Source: Herbaspirillum chlorophenolicum
GTDB taxonomy: Bacteria > Pseudomonadota > Gammaproteobacteria > Burkholderiales > Burkholderiaceae_D
Assembly: GCF_001189955.1 (NCBI RefSeq)
Contig: NZ_LFLT01000003.1
Coordinates: 62,001 to 126,000 of the forward strand
Direction of reading: 5' to 3'
Length of the DNA: 64,000 nt
Shown piece by piece: positions 1-12,399 of this stretch (positions within the stretch are counted from its first letter, which is position 1; each line of letters opens with the position of its first letter). Under the pieces are notes generated by a model that was not told where the DNA came from, searched no databases, and saw only the letters and a program-made list of their open reading frames with translations. The position numbers and the translations under genes were made by a program.

Positions 1-259
1 CTCATCAGCTTTTATGCAAGAATGCAGAGTTGCTCATTTTTCTGAATTACTCATAAAAGCCGCCGGCACGCGACATCCACTCGCGTTTCCAAAAAGCAAT
101 AACCATAGCCAAGAAAAAGAAGCAATCGCTCGGTATTGCAGGGGGAAAGCCCGGATAAATAACGGTGATGATCATTGCTGGTCACCGCCCATTCCTAAGC
201 TTTGATTTCGATTTTTGTTTTTCTTGTCGGCCAACCAGCCGGCTGGCGCTTATATCAGT

Positions 260-2026
260 ATGTTTTTCTTCTCTCCGGCTCCTGACGTCAAGTCGGGCCA
301 ACCGTATTCTGCAACCTCCGTTGCCGGCTATGGCAACGGTGTATCGCCGCCCCTTTCTGCCTGGGTGTTGCTGGCCCTCATTGCCTGTGCCTGGCTATTG
401 CCGGGAATCTTCGGCCATGGCCCGTGGAAGCAGGATGAAACCTACTCCTTCGGCATCATCCATCATATGCTGGTCTCGGGAGACTACCTGGTCCCCACCA
501 ACGCCGGCGAGCCGTTCATGGAAAAGCCGCCCCTGTATTACTGGACGGCGCTGCTGTTTGCCAAGGCCCTTTATCCGCTGCTGGACTACCACGATGGCGC
601 ACGTGTCGCCAGTGTGTTCTACAACATCGTGACGCTGGTGTTCGTTGCCAAAATTGCGATGATGGTCTGGAACAAACGCACACTCTTCAGCCTGCCGGTG
701 CTCGGCACGCTAGCATTGTTTGCAGGTTCACCCGGCATGCTCAAGCATGCCCACGACATGTTCACCGACGTCGCCCTGGTATGCGGCAGCGCCATTGCCA
801 CCTATGGTCTGCTGGCAATCGCCATGAACGCACAAGGCAAGACACCCCGCCTCACGGCTGCAGTGTGGTTCGGCGTGGGCGTGGGTATTGCCGAGATGAG
901 CAAGGGCTTGTTTGTGCCGCTGATCTTCGCAGCCACTACCGTGTGCATGGGGGTGCTGGTGCGTGAATGCCGTTCACGGTCGTACTGGAAAATGGTCGGC
1001 ATTGCCGTGCTGGTGTCGCTGCCCTTCTTCGTAGTCTGGCCGGCCCTGCTGGCGCAGCATTCGATGCCGCTGTTCATGGAGTGGTTCTGGGATAACAACG
1101 TCGGGCGCTTCTTCGGCTTCTCGGTCGCCAAACTGGGCTCCGACAACGACCATGCCGTGATCCTGCGTGCGCTGTTCGGCTTCGCGCTGCCGGGATCCAT
1201 CCTCGCGGTATTGGCCCTGACAGCCGGTGAATGGCGCCAGATCCCGACACCGCACCTTGCATTGCCGTTATCGTTCTCCATCATCAGCATCATCGTGCTG
1301 GAAAGCTCGGCGACGGCACGTCAGCTTTACTTGCTGCCCGTATTGTTGCCCCTGATCATGATCGGCACCCGCGTGGTACCTCACCTGCCGGGCTGGCTGC
1401 ACACTGCCTGGGACTGGTTCTCTCGTATCAGTTTTGGCCTGATTGCAGCGGTCATCTGGGCGACCTACATCATCTCAAGCATGCCGGTCGAATACCATCA
1501 CTGGATCGCCTATTTCGGCAGATGGCTGCCGCTAGGATTCGTCACTCCATTCCAGCCGCTGGCTGTCGCTGCCGCCTCGGCCATGACCGCCGGCTGGATC
1601 TGGTCGCTCGGCAAGATCCGGCTGACTGGAAAATGGCGCGGGGTCTTCGGCTGGTTCGCAGGGATCACGCTGATGTGGGGACTGGCGTATACCTTGCTGC
1701 TGCCTTGGGGCGACTACGCCAAGAGCTACGAATATGTATACAACGACCTGGACGAGAAAATTTCTTCCACCTGGGCGTCCAGTGACTGCATGGCCAGCCG
1801 GAATCTCGGCGAGTCCGAATCTCCCATGCTGTATTACTACACCGGCATCCTGCATCGGCCAATCGACAACATCAACAAGACCCAATGCAACTGGGTGATT
1901 CTGCAAACCCCAGGTGTGGCGCCGCTGCCTGCAGGCAACTGGACGCTGTTCTGGCAAGGCCGCCGCGATGGCGACGAAGACCAGCTGTTGAAAGTCTACC
2001 GCCGCAACGGAGCTACCTCGGGATAG
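260..2026 (+). CDS. ArnT-like family 39/83 glycosyltransferase, integral membrane
   Basis: The product is a polytopic inner-membrane protein of about 588 residues, resembling lipid-linked sugar transferases of the ArnT/PMT (GT-C) superfamily. These move a sugar from an undecaprenyl carrier to lipid A or another envelope acceptor. A first membrane segment is followed by an extracytoplasmic loop with WKQDE (the acidic metal/sugar site expected in GT-C enzymes) and PFMEKPPLYYW, a typical ArnT-like signature. About ten further hydrophobic segments and a soluble C-terminal domain follow. I chose the ATG at 260; an in-frame TTG at 215 would add 15 residues, and neither has a good ribosome site. The gene is monocistronic and ends at a strong terminator. 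No other lipid A modification gene is adjacent, so the acceptor and donor are unknown. Confidence 0.8.
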   Translation: MFFFSPAPDVKSGQPYSATSVAGYGNGVSPPLSAWVLLALIACAWLLPGIFGHGPWKQDETYSFGIIHHMLVSGDYLVPTNAGEPFMEKPPLYYWTALLFAKALYPLLDYHDGARVASVFYNIVTLVFVAKIAMMVWNKRTLFSLPVLGTLALFAGSPGMLKHAHDMFTDVALVCGSAIATYGLLAIAMNAQGKTPRLTAAVWFGVGVGIAEMSKGLFVPLIFAATTVCMGVLVRECRSRSYWKMVGIAVLVSLPFFVVWPALLAQHSMPLFMEWFWDNNVGRFFGFSVAKLGSDNDHAVILRALFGFALPGSILAVLALTAGEWRQIPTPHLALPLSFSIISIIVLESSATARQLYLLPVLLPLIMIGTRVVPHLPGWLHTAWDWFSRISFGLIAAVIWATYIISSMPVEYHHWIAYFGRWLPLGFVTPFQPLAVAAASAMTAGWIWSLGKIRLTGKWRGVFGWFAGITLMWGLAYTLLLPWGDYAKSYEYVYNDLDEKISSTWASSDCMASRNLGESESPMLYYYTGILHRPIDNINKTQCNWVILQTPGVAPLPAGNWTLFWQGRRDGDEDQLLKVYRRNGATSG

Positions 2027-2052
2027 TCGCCAAGCATTGATACTGACACAAC

Positions 2053-2077
2053 AAAAGCCGGCTTGATGCCGGCTTTT
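2053..2077 (+). terminator. Rho-independent terminator after the glycosyltransferase
   Basis: A perfect 10-bp stem (AAAAGCCGGC / GCCGGCTTTT) with a 5-nt loop TTGAT ends in a T run. It lies 27 bp after the stop codon. Confidence 0.85.
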
Positions 2078-2246
2078 TCCATGACAGCACTTCCATTTTG
2101 CGAATCGGCTCCCACATCCGCGTTACCCCAGTGACCAGCCCTGCCGGCGACTGGCAGTCCTGTTATAGTTACATGTTGTCTCCCCCAGTTCCCCCGCGCC
2201 TTGCTTCGGCCCGCGCGGCGGCAGGAAAACTTTGCTGAAGGCATCC

Positions 2247-5102
<2,856 letters not shown>

Positions 5103-5239
5103 TGCCGGCTTGAGGGCGCGCAAACGATACAGATAAAGGCAGGAACTGTATCTTGCGCGCCGGCCGGATAGGATTAGAGTCATGCATTCGGCTGCCGTCA
5201 GGCGCACAATACCGGCACATGCCATCGAGAAAATCCGCC

Positions 5240-6007
5240 ATGCAAAACCCGCTGTCTCCCGTCCAGGTCGACTCTTTCCGCAAGGAAGGCTATCTGTTGT
5301 TGAAGGGGTTGGTCCCCACCGCCCAGCGCGAACAGATGCTGGCCGTGACCCAGGACCACCTCCGGCGCGCCGTCGCGCCGCTCGAATACGAGGCCGAAGT
5401 CGGCTACGAAGGCGCCCCGTCGTCACTGGAGGCGGAAGGCGGACGCACCGCCCGGCGCCTGCGTGCGGCCTGGCAGCGCGACCCGGCCTACCGCCAGTGG
5501 GCATCCGACCCGAAGCTGGTCGCCATCCTGCACCAGTTGTTTGGCGAACCGGCATGCATCACACTGGCCCATCACAACTGCGTGATGACCAAACATCCGA
5601 CCTTCGGCACCGCCACCGGCTGGCACCGTGATATCCGCTACTGGTCGTTCCCGCGCAATGAGCTGATATCGGTATGGCTGGCGCTGGGCACGGAGGCCCC
5701 GGGCAACGGCGCACTCAAGTTCATCCCCGGCTCGCACCTGCTGCAACTGCAGCCGGAACAGATGGATGAACTCGATTTCCTGCGTCCTGAAGTCCCGGCC
5801 AACCAAGCTCTGTTCGCCCAAGGCGTCGCTCCCAGCCTGGAACCTGGTGATGTGGTGCTGTTCCACAGCGGCCTGTTCCACGCTGCCGGCCGCAACGACA
5901 GCGAACAGGTCAAATGCTCGGTGGTGTTCGCCTATCATGGCCGCAGCAACCCGCCGGTGCCGGGCACGCGCTCCGCCGCGTCGGACGATATCCAGCTGGA
6001 TACCTAA
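5240..6007 (+). CDS. Phytanoyl-CoA dioxygenase (PhyH) family Fe(II)/2-oxoglutarate oxygenase
   Basis: The predicted protein is a soluble 255-residue non-haem iron oxygenase of the PhyH/EctD superfamily. These hydroxylate small molecules using 2-oxoglutarate. The iron triad is visible: HRD at about residues 129-131 (His129, Asp131) and the distal His214 in LFHAAGRN. The N-terminal FRKEGYLLLKGLV is typical of the family. In-frame starts also exist at ATG 5219 (seven more residues) and TTG 5153; the ATG at 5240 best fits the family N-terminus. It follows uvrA by 137 bp, probably as a separate unit, and ends at a bidirectional terminator. The substrate cannot be inferred from the neighbours. Confidence 0.85.
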   Translation: MQNPLSPVQVDSFRKEGYLLLKGLVPTAQREQMLAVTQDHLRRAVAPLEYEAEVGYEGAPSSLEAEGGRTARRLRAAWQRDPAYRQWASDPKLVAILHQLFGEPACITLAHHNCVMTKHPTFGTATGWHRDIRYWSFPRNELISVWLALGTEAPGNGALKFIPGSHLLQLQPEQMDELDFLRPEVPANQALFAQGVAPSLEPGDVVLFHSGLFHAAGRNDSEQVKCSVVFAYHGRSNPPVPGTRSAASDDIQLDT

Positions 6008-6037
6008 GCCCCTCTGAGCTGCCCTGGCCAAAGAAAA

Positions 6038-6060
6038 AAGCGCAGCATCCGCTGCGCTTT
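6038..6060. terminator. Bidirectional terminator between the PhyH gene and the chemoreceptor gene
   Basis: A hairpin AAAGCGCAGC / GCTGCGCTTT with loop ATCC has an A run upstream and a T run downstream. It therefore works for the rightward oxygenase and the leftward chemoreceptor gene, which converge here. Confidence 0.85.
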
Positions 6061-6099
6061 TTCTTATCCGGCCAAGAATCTGGTCAGCAGGGCTATCGC

Positions 6100-7839
6100 T
6101 CAGAATTGCTCCCAATCATCATCGCTTGCGGCCGATCTTCCGGATGCCGAAGCAGGCGCCGCCAGCTTAGGAGCGGTTGTCTTGGCTGCCGCCGCTTTAG
6201 GCGGCGACAACGGCTTGGCACGCGCCGGCGCCGATGGTGTGGCGGCAGCGATCGCTACCCTGGAAACCGCCGGAGCAGACACACGCATCTCCTGCATGCC
6301 ATTCAAGCGGAATACGCCGACCGCACTCAGCAACCGGCCGGCCTGCTCCTGCAAGGACTGGGCAGCGGCAGCAGCCTCTTCAACCAGTGCCGCATTCTGC
6401 TGTGTCGTTTCATCCATCTGGGTAATGGCGCGATTGACCTCTTCGATGCCGGTGCTCTGCTCCTGGCTGGCGGCGGTGATCTCGCCCATGACATCGGTCA
6501 CGCGCCTGACGCTGGCCACCACTTCATCCATGGTTTGCCCGGCCTGGGCCACCAACGCGCTGCCGTTGCCGACCTTCGTCACCGAATCGTCGATCAGTCC
6601 CTTGATTTCCTTGGCCGCCGCCGCCGAGCGCTGGGCCAGCGAACGCACTTCGGATGCCACCACTGCGAAACCGCGCCCCTGCTCACCCGCGCGGGCCGCT
6701 TCCACCGCGGCATTCAACGCCAGGATGTTGGTCTGGAAGGCGATGCCGTCGATCACGCTGATGATGTCGACGATCTTCCGGGACGACTCGTTGATCGAGC
6801 TCATGGTATCGACCACCTGCTTGACCACATCGCCGCCGCGCGAAGCCACATCGGAAGCGGATGCTGCCAACTGATTGGCCTGGCGGGCATTGTCGGCATT
6901 CTGCTTGACGGTGGAAGTCAGTTCTTCCATGGCCGATGCGGTCTCTTCCAGCGAACCTGCCTGCTGCTCGGTGCGCGAAGAGAGGTCGAGGTTGCCGCTC
7001 GCGATTTCCGCCGAAGCGGTATTGATGGTGTCGGTGCTCACGCGCACCTCGCCGACGATCTTCTGCAGGTTGCTGTTCATGTCCTTCAAGGCCTGCATCA
7101 GTTGGCCTGTTTCATCGCGGCTGCGCACTTCGATTTCTTGGGTCAGGTCGCCTGCGGCCACACCTTGCGCCAGCTTCACCGCCTGCTCCAGCGGACGCGA
7201 AATCGCGCGCACCAGCAGGAAACCCATGAGGAGCGCAACCGCCAGCCCGGCCACGATGGTCGCCGCTATCACCCCCACCAGGAGCTGGTAGCGCCGCTGC
7301 GCGTCCTCATAAAGCTCGCGGCCGACGCGGTGCTGCAGATTCATCAGTTCGACCACCGTGGCGTGCACCTCGGAAAACAGCTTGAGCATGACGCCGTCAT
7401 AGAGATCGCTGGCCCCCTGGAAATCGCGGTTGCGCAGCGCCTCGGCTGCCGGCTTCACACCTTCCGCGATGAATTTCTGGCGCTGGGGAAGAAACTTATC
7501 CACCAGGATCTTTTCATCCGGAGTCAGGTAAGTACCGAGATAGGCTTGCAGCACCTTGTCGCTATCCTTGATGGTCTGTTCCAGCTTGTCCATGCCTTTG
7601 TCGATTTCACCGGAATCACCGACGATAGCCGTGGCGATGCCATAGCGGCCGGTATCGATGGCGCCCGTGATCGTCTCCAATTGGGCCAAGGCCGCCAGGC
7701 GGTCCTCGTAAAGCGAACGCATTTGCGCATTGGTGGATTTGAGGCTGACCAGTCCGAGCACGCCGGTGGCCACCAACAAGCTGGCAAGAAAACCGATAAC
7801 AAAGATCAGGCGCGCCTTGATCGTCAATTTGCTGAACAT
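6100..7839 (-). CDS. Methyl-accepting chemotaxis protein
   Basis: This is a transmembrane chemoreceptor of 579 residues that signals to CheA/CheW. TM1 (about 10-32) and TM2 (about 187-210) flank a periplasmic domain of about 150 residues, probably a four-helix bundle (4HB_MCP/TarH type). A HAMP domain (about 211-263) and the methyl-accepting signalling coiled coil follow. The invariant hairpin tip [15 protein letters not shown] lies at about 385-399. The C-terminus ends in an Ala/Pro/Lys linker and DWEQF, a WExxF-like tether similar to the CheR/CheB-binding NWETF pentapeptide. The start at 7839 is fixed by a strong AAGGGAGG 5 nt upstream; a longer frame continues upstream without such a site. 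No che genes are nearby, and the ligand is unknown. Confidence 0.95.
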   Translation of the reverse strand: MFSKLTIKARLIFVIGFLASLLVATGVLGLVSLKSTNAQMRSLYEDRLAALAQLETITGAIDTGRYGIATAIVGDSGEIDKGMDKLEQTIKDSDKVLQAYLGTYLTPDEKILVDKFLPQRQKFIAEGVKPAAEALRNRDFQGASDLYDGVMLKLFSEVHATVVELMNLQHRVGRELYEDAQRRYQLLVGVIAATIVAGLAVALLMGFLLVRAISRPLEQAVKLAQGVAAGDLTQEIEVRSRDETGQLMQALKDMNSNLQKIVGEVRVSTDTINTASAEIASGNLDLSSRTEQQAGSLEETASAMEELTSTVKQNADNARQANQLAASASDVASRGGDVVKQVVDTMSSINESSRKIVDIISVIDGIAFQTNILALNAAVEAARAGEQGRGFAVVASEVRSLAQRSAAAAKEIKGLIDDSVTKVGNGSALVAQAGQTMDEVVASVRRVTDVMGEITAASQEQSTGIEEVNRAITQMDETTQQNAALVEEAAAAAQSLQEQAGRLLSAVGVFRLNGMQEMRVSAPAVSRVAIAAATPSAPARAKPLSPPKAAAAKTTAPKLAAPASASGRSAASDDDWEQF

Positions 7840-7951
7840 ATGCCTCCCTTGAGTCATGTCTGTTGACGCCGCGACAACGATGAAATGCGGCATCGGTTTT
7901 TCTTTTATACCGTGGCCGGCGGCCATGGATACCGCAGAATACCGCAGCTAA

Positions 7952-7981
7952 GAGCCGCCAACAAAATGCCGCTGGCGGCTC
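7952..7981 (-). terminator. Possible weak terminator or hairpin after the AEC transporter gene
   Basis: A 9-bp inverted repeat (GAGCCGCCA / TGGCGGCTC) has a 12-nt loop just past the leftward AEC transporter stop. It lacks a proper T run, so it may be a stability hairpin. A direct repeat ATACCGCAG occurs twice next to it (7929-7937 and 7939-7947). Confidence 0.35.
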
Positions 7982-8023
7982 CTATCCCAAGCATTTCCTG
8001 TACCAGCCGATGCCGTCCGCAAG

Positions 8024-8938
8024 TCAATGGCCCGGCAAGCCCAGCCAAAGCCCCAAAGGGACAAACACGATCGCCGCCAGATTCCCCATCAGCACGATGG
8101 AGGCGACCTTGTCCGGCTCCTGCCGATATTGCTCGGCGACCATGAAACACAGCACGGCCGGCGGCAACGCAGCGAACAAGTACATCTCGCCGCGCTGCAC
8201 CGCCGTCAGCGGCAGCAGCTGGTCCAGCACCAGTGCGCAGATCAGCCCGGACACCGGGCACACCACGGCGCCCACCAGGCCGATATGCCAGCTCTTGAAG
8301 CTGATATCCATCATGCGTACGCCCAGCGAAAACAGCATGATGGGGATGCTGGCCTCACCCAGCAATTTCATGGCCGAGAACAGCGGCGCCGGCAGGCTGA
8401 TGTGGAAAACTGCGCACAAGACGCCCAAAATCATCGCCAGCATGATCGGGCTGGAAACGAGCCGCAGCAGCGAACCCGGACGCTGCTCGCGGCCGGACTG
8501 GATCATCTTTACGCACAGCGAGAAATAAACGAAGGTAGAGGCGGTAAACAGCGCCACCGCTGCCGGCAAAGCATCCTGGCCGAAGGCCAGCAGCAGCAAT
8601 GGCAACCCCATGTTGCCGCCATTGTTGTACATCATGGGCGGCAGGAAGGTGCGTTTGTCGTAGCCCAGCGCCCGTGCCACCGGCCATGCCAGCAACCCCG
8701 ATCCAAGCGCGATCAACACACTGGCCAGGATCAGCCAGCCATTGTGATAAAGGTCGAAAGACTTGGATGAGAGCGCGCTGAAAATCATCAGCGGCGCCAA
8801 CGCCTCCATCGAGACGCGGTTGACCGATGCCATGTCCATGCGCACCACTTCGCCGCGCCAGCGGGCGTAGCCATAGCCCATGCCGATGATGACGAAAACC
8901 GGAAGGATGATGCTGCAGATGCGTTCGATAAGTGGCAT
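8024..8938 (-). CDS. AEC (auxin efflux carrier) family transporter
   Basis: This is a 304-residue inner-membrane permease with about ten hydrophobic helices. It has the AEC-family arrangement, including the conserved NNGGNMGLPL stretch in the fourth-to-fifth helix region (about 105-115). Bacterial members export or exchange small organic acids such as malate/malonate; nothing here identifies the substrate. The start codon is 9 bp after the stop of the upstream KefB-type antiporter gene, so the two are probably co-transcribed. Confidence 0.85.
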   Translation of the reverse strand: MPLIERICSIILPVFVIIGMGYGYARWRGEVVRMDMASVNRVSMEALAPLMIFSALSSKSFDLYHNGWLILASVLIALGSGLLAWPVARALGYDKRTFLPPMMYNNGGNMGLPLLLLAFGQDALPAAVALFTASTFVYFSLCVKMIQSGREQRPGSLLRLVSSPIMLAMILGVLCAVFHISLPAPLFSAMKLLGEASIPIMLFSLGVRMMDISFKSWHIGLVGAVVCPVSGLICALVLDQLLPLTAVQRGEMYLFAALPPAVLCFMVAEQYRQEPDKVASIVLMGNLAAIVFVPLGLWLGLPGH

Positions 8939-8947
8939 GCAGAGTGC

Positions 8948-10939
8948 TTATTTGCTAAGCAGGCGCTTCTCCGCCCGCGAGATGTTTTCCGAGCTGCCGC
9001 GCAGCACCACGATATCGCCGCCCATCAGGATCGTGTCCTGGGCAGCGTCGACGCGCTGCTTGCCGCGCCTGAGCATGGCGACTTCCGTGCCGCATTGGCC
9101 CGGCAGGTCGATCTCGGCCAGGGTCTTGCCGATGGCGTGCGCGCCGTCGATCAGCGTCACCGACTGCAGGCGCACGTTGAGTCCTTCGCTGTCGTCATCG
9201 ATGTCGGCGGCGCCGTGGAAATAGCCCCGCAGCGAGGCGTAGCGCTCATCGCGCGCATCCTGCACCCGGTGCACCACACGGCGCAGCGGTATGCCCAGCA
9301 TCACCAGCGCATGCGAGGCCAGCATCAGGCTGCCTTCCAGCGATTCCGGCACGACCTCGGTGGCGCCGGCGGCAAGCAGCTTGTCGAGATCGGCATCGTC
9401 GTAGCTGCGCACGATCACCGGCAGCTCCGGCGCCAGTTCGGCCGCATGGTGCAGCACCTTCAGCGCCGATGGCGTACTGGCGTAAGTCACCACCAGCGCT
9501 GCGGCGCGGTGGATGCCGGCCGCCACCAGGCTCTCGCGCCGGGCGGCATCGCCGTAGGAGACGCTGGCGCCGCCGCTGCGGGCGTCCTGCACCAGCTCCG
9601 GGTCCATCTCCAGCGCGTGGTAGGTAATGCCTTCCTCTTCCAGCAGGCGCGCCAGGCTTTGCCCGCTGCGGCCGAAACCGGCGATGATCACGTGCTTCTG
9701 CGCACTCATGGTACGCGTCGCCAATTGGGTCAGCGCCAGCGATTGCAGCATCCACTCATTGGCCGAAAGCTTCATCACGATGGCGTCGGACTTGGCCAGG
9801 ATGAAGGGCGCGGCCAGCATGGACAACACCATCGAGGCCAGGATCACCTGGATCAGCAAAGGATCGATCAGCTTCAGGCCGCCGGCCTGGTTCAGCAGCA
9901 CGAAACCGAACTCCCCCGCCTGCGCCAGCGCCAGCCCCGTGCGCAAGGCAACGCCGGTGCTGGAACCGAACAAGCGCGACAGCGCCGCGATCAGGCCGAA
10001 TTTCAACAGCACCGGCCCGGTCAGCAGGAGCAGCACCAGGAACCAGTGATCGATCAGCGTATGCACGTCGAGCAGCATGCCGATGGTGATGAAGAACAGG
10101 CCCAGCAGCACATCGCGGAAGGACTTGATGTCCTCCTCCACCTGGTGCTTGAACTCGGTCTCGGAAATGAGCATGCCGGCGATGAACGCGCCCAGCGCCA
10201 GCGACAGCCCCGCTTTCTCGGTGATCCAGGCCGCGCCCAGCGTGATCAGCAGCAGGTTGAGCATGAACAGCTCCTGCGAGCGGCGCTTGACCACTATCTT
10301 GAACCAGCTGCGCATGAGCTTGTGGCCGAAGAACAGCAGCAGGGCCAGCACCACCATCGCCTTGGCCACCGCCCAGCCCAGCGTCACCATCAGGTTGCCG
10401 GAATCCTTGGCCAGCGCCGGCACCACGATCAAGAGCGGCACCAGCGCCAGATCCTGGAACAGCAGCACGCCGAGGATGCGGCGGCCGTGTTCGGTCTCCA
10501 GCTCCAGTCTTTCCGTGAGCAGCTTGGAAACGATGGCGGTGGAAGACATGGTGAGCGCGCCGCCCAGGGCGAACGCGGCCTGCCAACTGATAGAGGTGAG
10601 TTGCGGCAGGAAATAGGCGACCGCCCAGCCGAACACCATGGTCACGGCAATGGTGGTGGCCACCTGCGCCACGCCCAGGCCGAACACGATGTGACGCATC
10701 GCCGACAGCTTGTTGAGCGAGAACTCCAGCCCGATGGAGAACATCAGGAACACCACGCCGAACTCGGCCAGCGCGTGGGTGGTTTCATTGTCTTCGGCGA
10801 ACCCCAGGCCATGCGGCCCGATCACGATGCCGACCACCAGGTAGCCCAGCATCGGCGGCAGATGCATCATGCGAAAAGCCACCACGCCGAGCACAGCCGC
10901 GGCGAGCAGGAATAAAGTCAGTTCCAGTCCAGAAAACAT
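8948..10939 (-). CDS. KefB/YbaL-type monovalent cation:proton antiporter (CPA2)
   Basis: This is a 663-residue CPA2 antiporter. An N-terminal Na+/H+ exchanger domain (about 1-380, roughly 12-13 helices) is followed by a Rossmann RCK/TrkA-N domain, with the nucleotide-binding glycines in VIIAGFGRSGQS at about 415. A TrkA-C domain lies at about 570-655. The family exchanges K+ or Na+ for H+ under nucleotide or glutathione-adduct control, so a role in pH or electrophile stress is likely. No KefF/KefG ancillary gene is adjacent. A perfect 16-bp-arm inverted repeat begins 21 bp upstream of the start and would lie in the 5' leader. It is probably first in an operon with the AEC transporter. Confidence 0.9.
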   Translation of the reverse strand: MFSGLELTLFLLAAAVLGVVAFRMMHLPPMLGYLVVGIVIGPHGLGFAEDNETTHALAEFGVVFLMFSIGLEFSLNKLSAMRHIVFGLGVAQVATTIAVTMVFGWAVAYFLPQLTSISWQAAFALGGALTMSSTAIVSKLLTERLELETEHGRRILGVLLFQDLALVPLLIVVPALAKDSGNLMVTLGWAVAKAMVVLALLLFFGHKLMRSWFKIVVKRRSQELFMLNLLLITLGAAWITEKAGLSLALGAFIAGMLISETEFKHQVEEDIKSFRDVLLGLFFITIGMLLDVHTLIDHWFLVLLLLTGPVLLKFGLIAALSRLFGSSTGVALRTGLALAQAGEFGFVLLNQAGGLKLIDPLLIQVILASMVLSMLAAPFILAKSDAIVMKLSANEWMLQSLALTQLATRTMSAQKHVIIAGFGRSGQSLARLLEEEGITYHALEMDPELVQDARSGGASVSYGDAARRESLVAAGIHRAAALVVTYASTPSALKVLHHAAELAPELPVIVRSYDDADLDKLLAAGATEVVPESLEGSLMLASHALVMLGIPLRRVVHRVQDARDERYASLRGYFHGAADIDDDSEGLNVRLQSVTLIDGAHAIGKTLAEIDLPGQCGTEVAMLRRGKQRVDAAQDTILMGGDIVVLRGSSENISRAEKRLLSK

Positions 10940-10960
10940 GTGTGGATGATTCGCTTGTTA

Positions 10961-11002
10961 GAACCTGTCCACGATCCCCCGGGGGAGATCGTGGACAGGT
11001 TC
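10961..11002. repeat. 42-bp inverted repeat with perfect 16-bp arms
   Basis: Arms GAACCTGTCCACGATC (10961-10976) and its exact complement (10987-11002) flank a C4/G5 core, forming a very stable hairpin. It lies between the divergent antiporter gene (start 10939) and kdsD (start 11371). No T run follows on either side, so it is not a simple terminator. No second copy was noticed in this window. It could be a REP-like element, an operator or a leader structure. Confidence 0.8.
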
Positions 11003-11370
11003 TTAATCTTATATGGGCTGAACTATGCGAATCAGTTAAGCGAGAAACATGCCCGGACGGCGCCTCCCGCGCCGCCATGCGCATTCGCATAACGCGGCGC
11101 ACAATACGAGTTCCACCAAGTCGGTGCAGGCATTCATGCAAACGATACCGATCGCAGCCCATGGCAGGCATGCCATCATGACAACCTGCCGACAATACCG
11201 GCGGTTATGCCTGCACTGCAGATCTGGCACATTGGCGTTTGCCGGGCCCGTTCGTCGGGTGTTGCGCGCATGTTGCATCGCAACCGCAATGAAGGCGTAC
11301 TTGCCGTCAATGCAACCCCTCCTTACATCTGGCAAGTTTTTTGCTTTGCTAATTCGTTTATACTTCGGTT
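11003..11370. other. Intergenic stretch upstream of kdsD
   Basis: There are 368 bp without a supported gene. Short frames on both strands lack ribosome sites and family features. It should hold the promoters for the divergent antiporter gene and for kdsD. The only clear element is the -10-like TATACT at 11359-11364. Confidence 0.5.
11359..11364 (+). promoter_or_regulatory. -10-like hexamer directly before kdsD
   Basis: TATACT ends 6 nt before the kdsD ATG (11371). No Shine-Dalgarno sequence lies between them. If used, transcription would begin at or next to the start codon, giving a leaderless message. No good -35 is visible at 16-18 bp. Confidence 0.35.
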
Positions 11371-12399
11371 ATGAGTGTAACCGATGATAAATCCACGCCT
11401 GCATCTTTTTCGACCGAGGACGCACGCCGCGCAATCGAGCTTGCGCGCCAGACCTTGCAGATCGAAGCCGATGCCATCCTGGCGCTGAAAAACCGCCTGT
11501 CCGACGACAGCTCCGAACCGCTTGCCCGCGCCGTGCATCTCTTGCTCGGCTGCAAAGGCCGTGCGGTCGTGTCCGGCATCGGCAAGTCCGGCCATATCGG
11601 CCGCAAGATCGCTGCGACGCTGGCCTCCACCGGCACCCCATCGCTGTTCATGCATCCGGCCGAAGCCGCCCACGGCGACCTCGGCATGGTCACGCCCAAC
11701 GACGTCTTCATCGCCATTTCCAACTCGGGCGAAACCGCCGAGCTGCTGGCCATCGTGCCGATCGTCAAGCGCATGGGGGCCGTCATCATTGCCATGACCG
11801 GCAACGATGAATCCAGCCTGGCCGAGCTGGCCACCGTCCACCTCAACGTGGGCGTCGACAAGGAAGCCTGTACCCTGAACCTGGCGCCGACCGCCAGCAC
11901 CACCGCCACACTGGCCATGGGCGACGCCCTGGCCGTGTCACTGCTGGATGCGCGCGGCTTCATGGAAGAAGATTTCGCACGCTCCCATCCGGGCGGCGCC
12001 CTGGGCCGCCGCCTGCTGACCCATGTGCGCGATGTCATGCGCAGCGGCGACGCCATCCCTGCCGTGCGGCCGGATGTCTCGCTATCGGCGGCATTGATGG
12101 AAATCACGCGCAAGGGCATGGCCATGACCGCCGTGGTCGACGAGCACTTCCACCCGATCGGCGTGTTCACCGACGGCGACTTGCGCCGCCTGCTGGAGCG
12201 TGGACAGGATTTCAGCCAGTTCTCCATCGCTGATGTCATGCACGCCAATCCGCGCACCGTGAACCAGGACCAGTTGGCCGTGGACGCCGTGCAATTGATG
12301 GAAGAGTTCCGCATCAACCAATTGCTGGTGACCGATGCGCAAGGCGTGCTGACTGGCGCGCTGCACATCCATGACCTGACCCGCGCCAAGGTGATCTGA
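11371..12399 (+). CDS. kdsD: Arabinose-5-phosphate isomerase (KpsF/GutQ family)
   Basis: The enzyme converts D-ribulose 5-phosphate to D-arabinose 5-phosphate, the first committed step to Kdo for LPS. It is 342 residues. An N-terminal SIS domain (about 45-180, with VSGIGKSGHIGRK and SNSGET) is followed by two CBS domains (about 215-270 and 285-340). It is slightly longer than E. coli KdsD (328) because of an N-terminal extension. The start has no ribosome site. It overlaps kdsC by TGATG, so the pair is translationally coupled and is the head of the kds-lpt-rpoN-hpf unit. Confidence 0.93.
   Translation: MSVTDDKSTPASFSTEDARRAIELARQTLQIEADAILALKNRLSDDSSEPLARAVHLLLGCKGRAVVSGIGKSGHIGRKIAATLASTGTPSLFMHPAEAAHGDLGMVTPNDVFIAISNSGETAELLAIVPIVKRMGAVIIAMTGNDESSLAELATVHLNVGVDKEACTLNLAPTASTTATLAMGDALAVSLLDARGFMEEDFARSHPGGALGRRLLTHVRDVMRSGDAIPAVRPDVSLSAALMEITRKGMAMTAVVDEHFHPIGVFTDGDLRRLLERGQDFSQFSIADVMHANPRTVNQDQLAVDAVQLMEEFRINQLLVTDAQGVLTGALHIHDLTRAKVI

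Noticed and set aside
14-205. 63-codon frame at the left edge
   Set aside because: No ribosome site or family similarity; low-complexity leader DNA.
2170-2185. Possible LexA/SOS box upstream of uvrA (CTGTTATAGTTACATG)
   Set aside because: The second half-site does not match ACAG, so the motif fails the CTGT-N8-ACAG pattern.
5914-7866. 650-codon plus-strand open frame across the chemoreceptor
   Set aside because: Antisense to a complete MCP with correct domains and ribosome site.
7840-7960. FliA (sigma-28) promoter for the chemoreceptor
   Set aside because: TAAA- and CCGAT-like pieces exist but not at the required spacing.
9095-10915. 606-codon plus-strand frame across the antiporter
   Set aside because: His/Gln-rich antisense translation, a known high-GC artefact.
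11036-11335. 99-codon minus-strand frame in the kdsD upstream region
   Set aside because: Cys/Arg-rich chance translation with no ribosome site or features.
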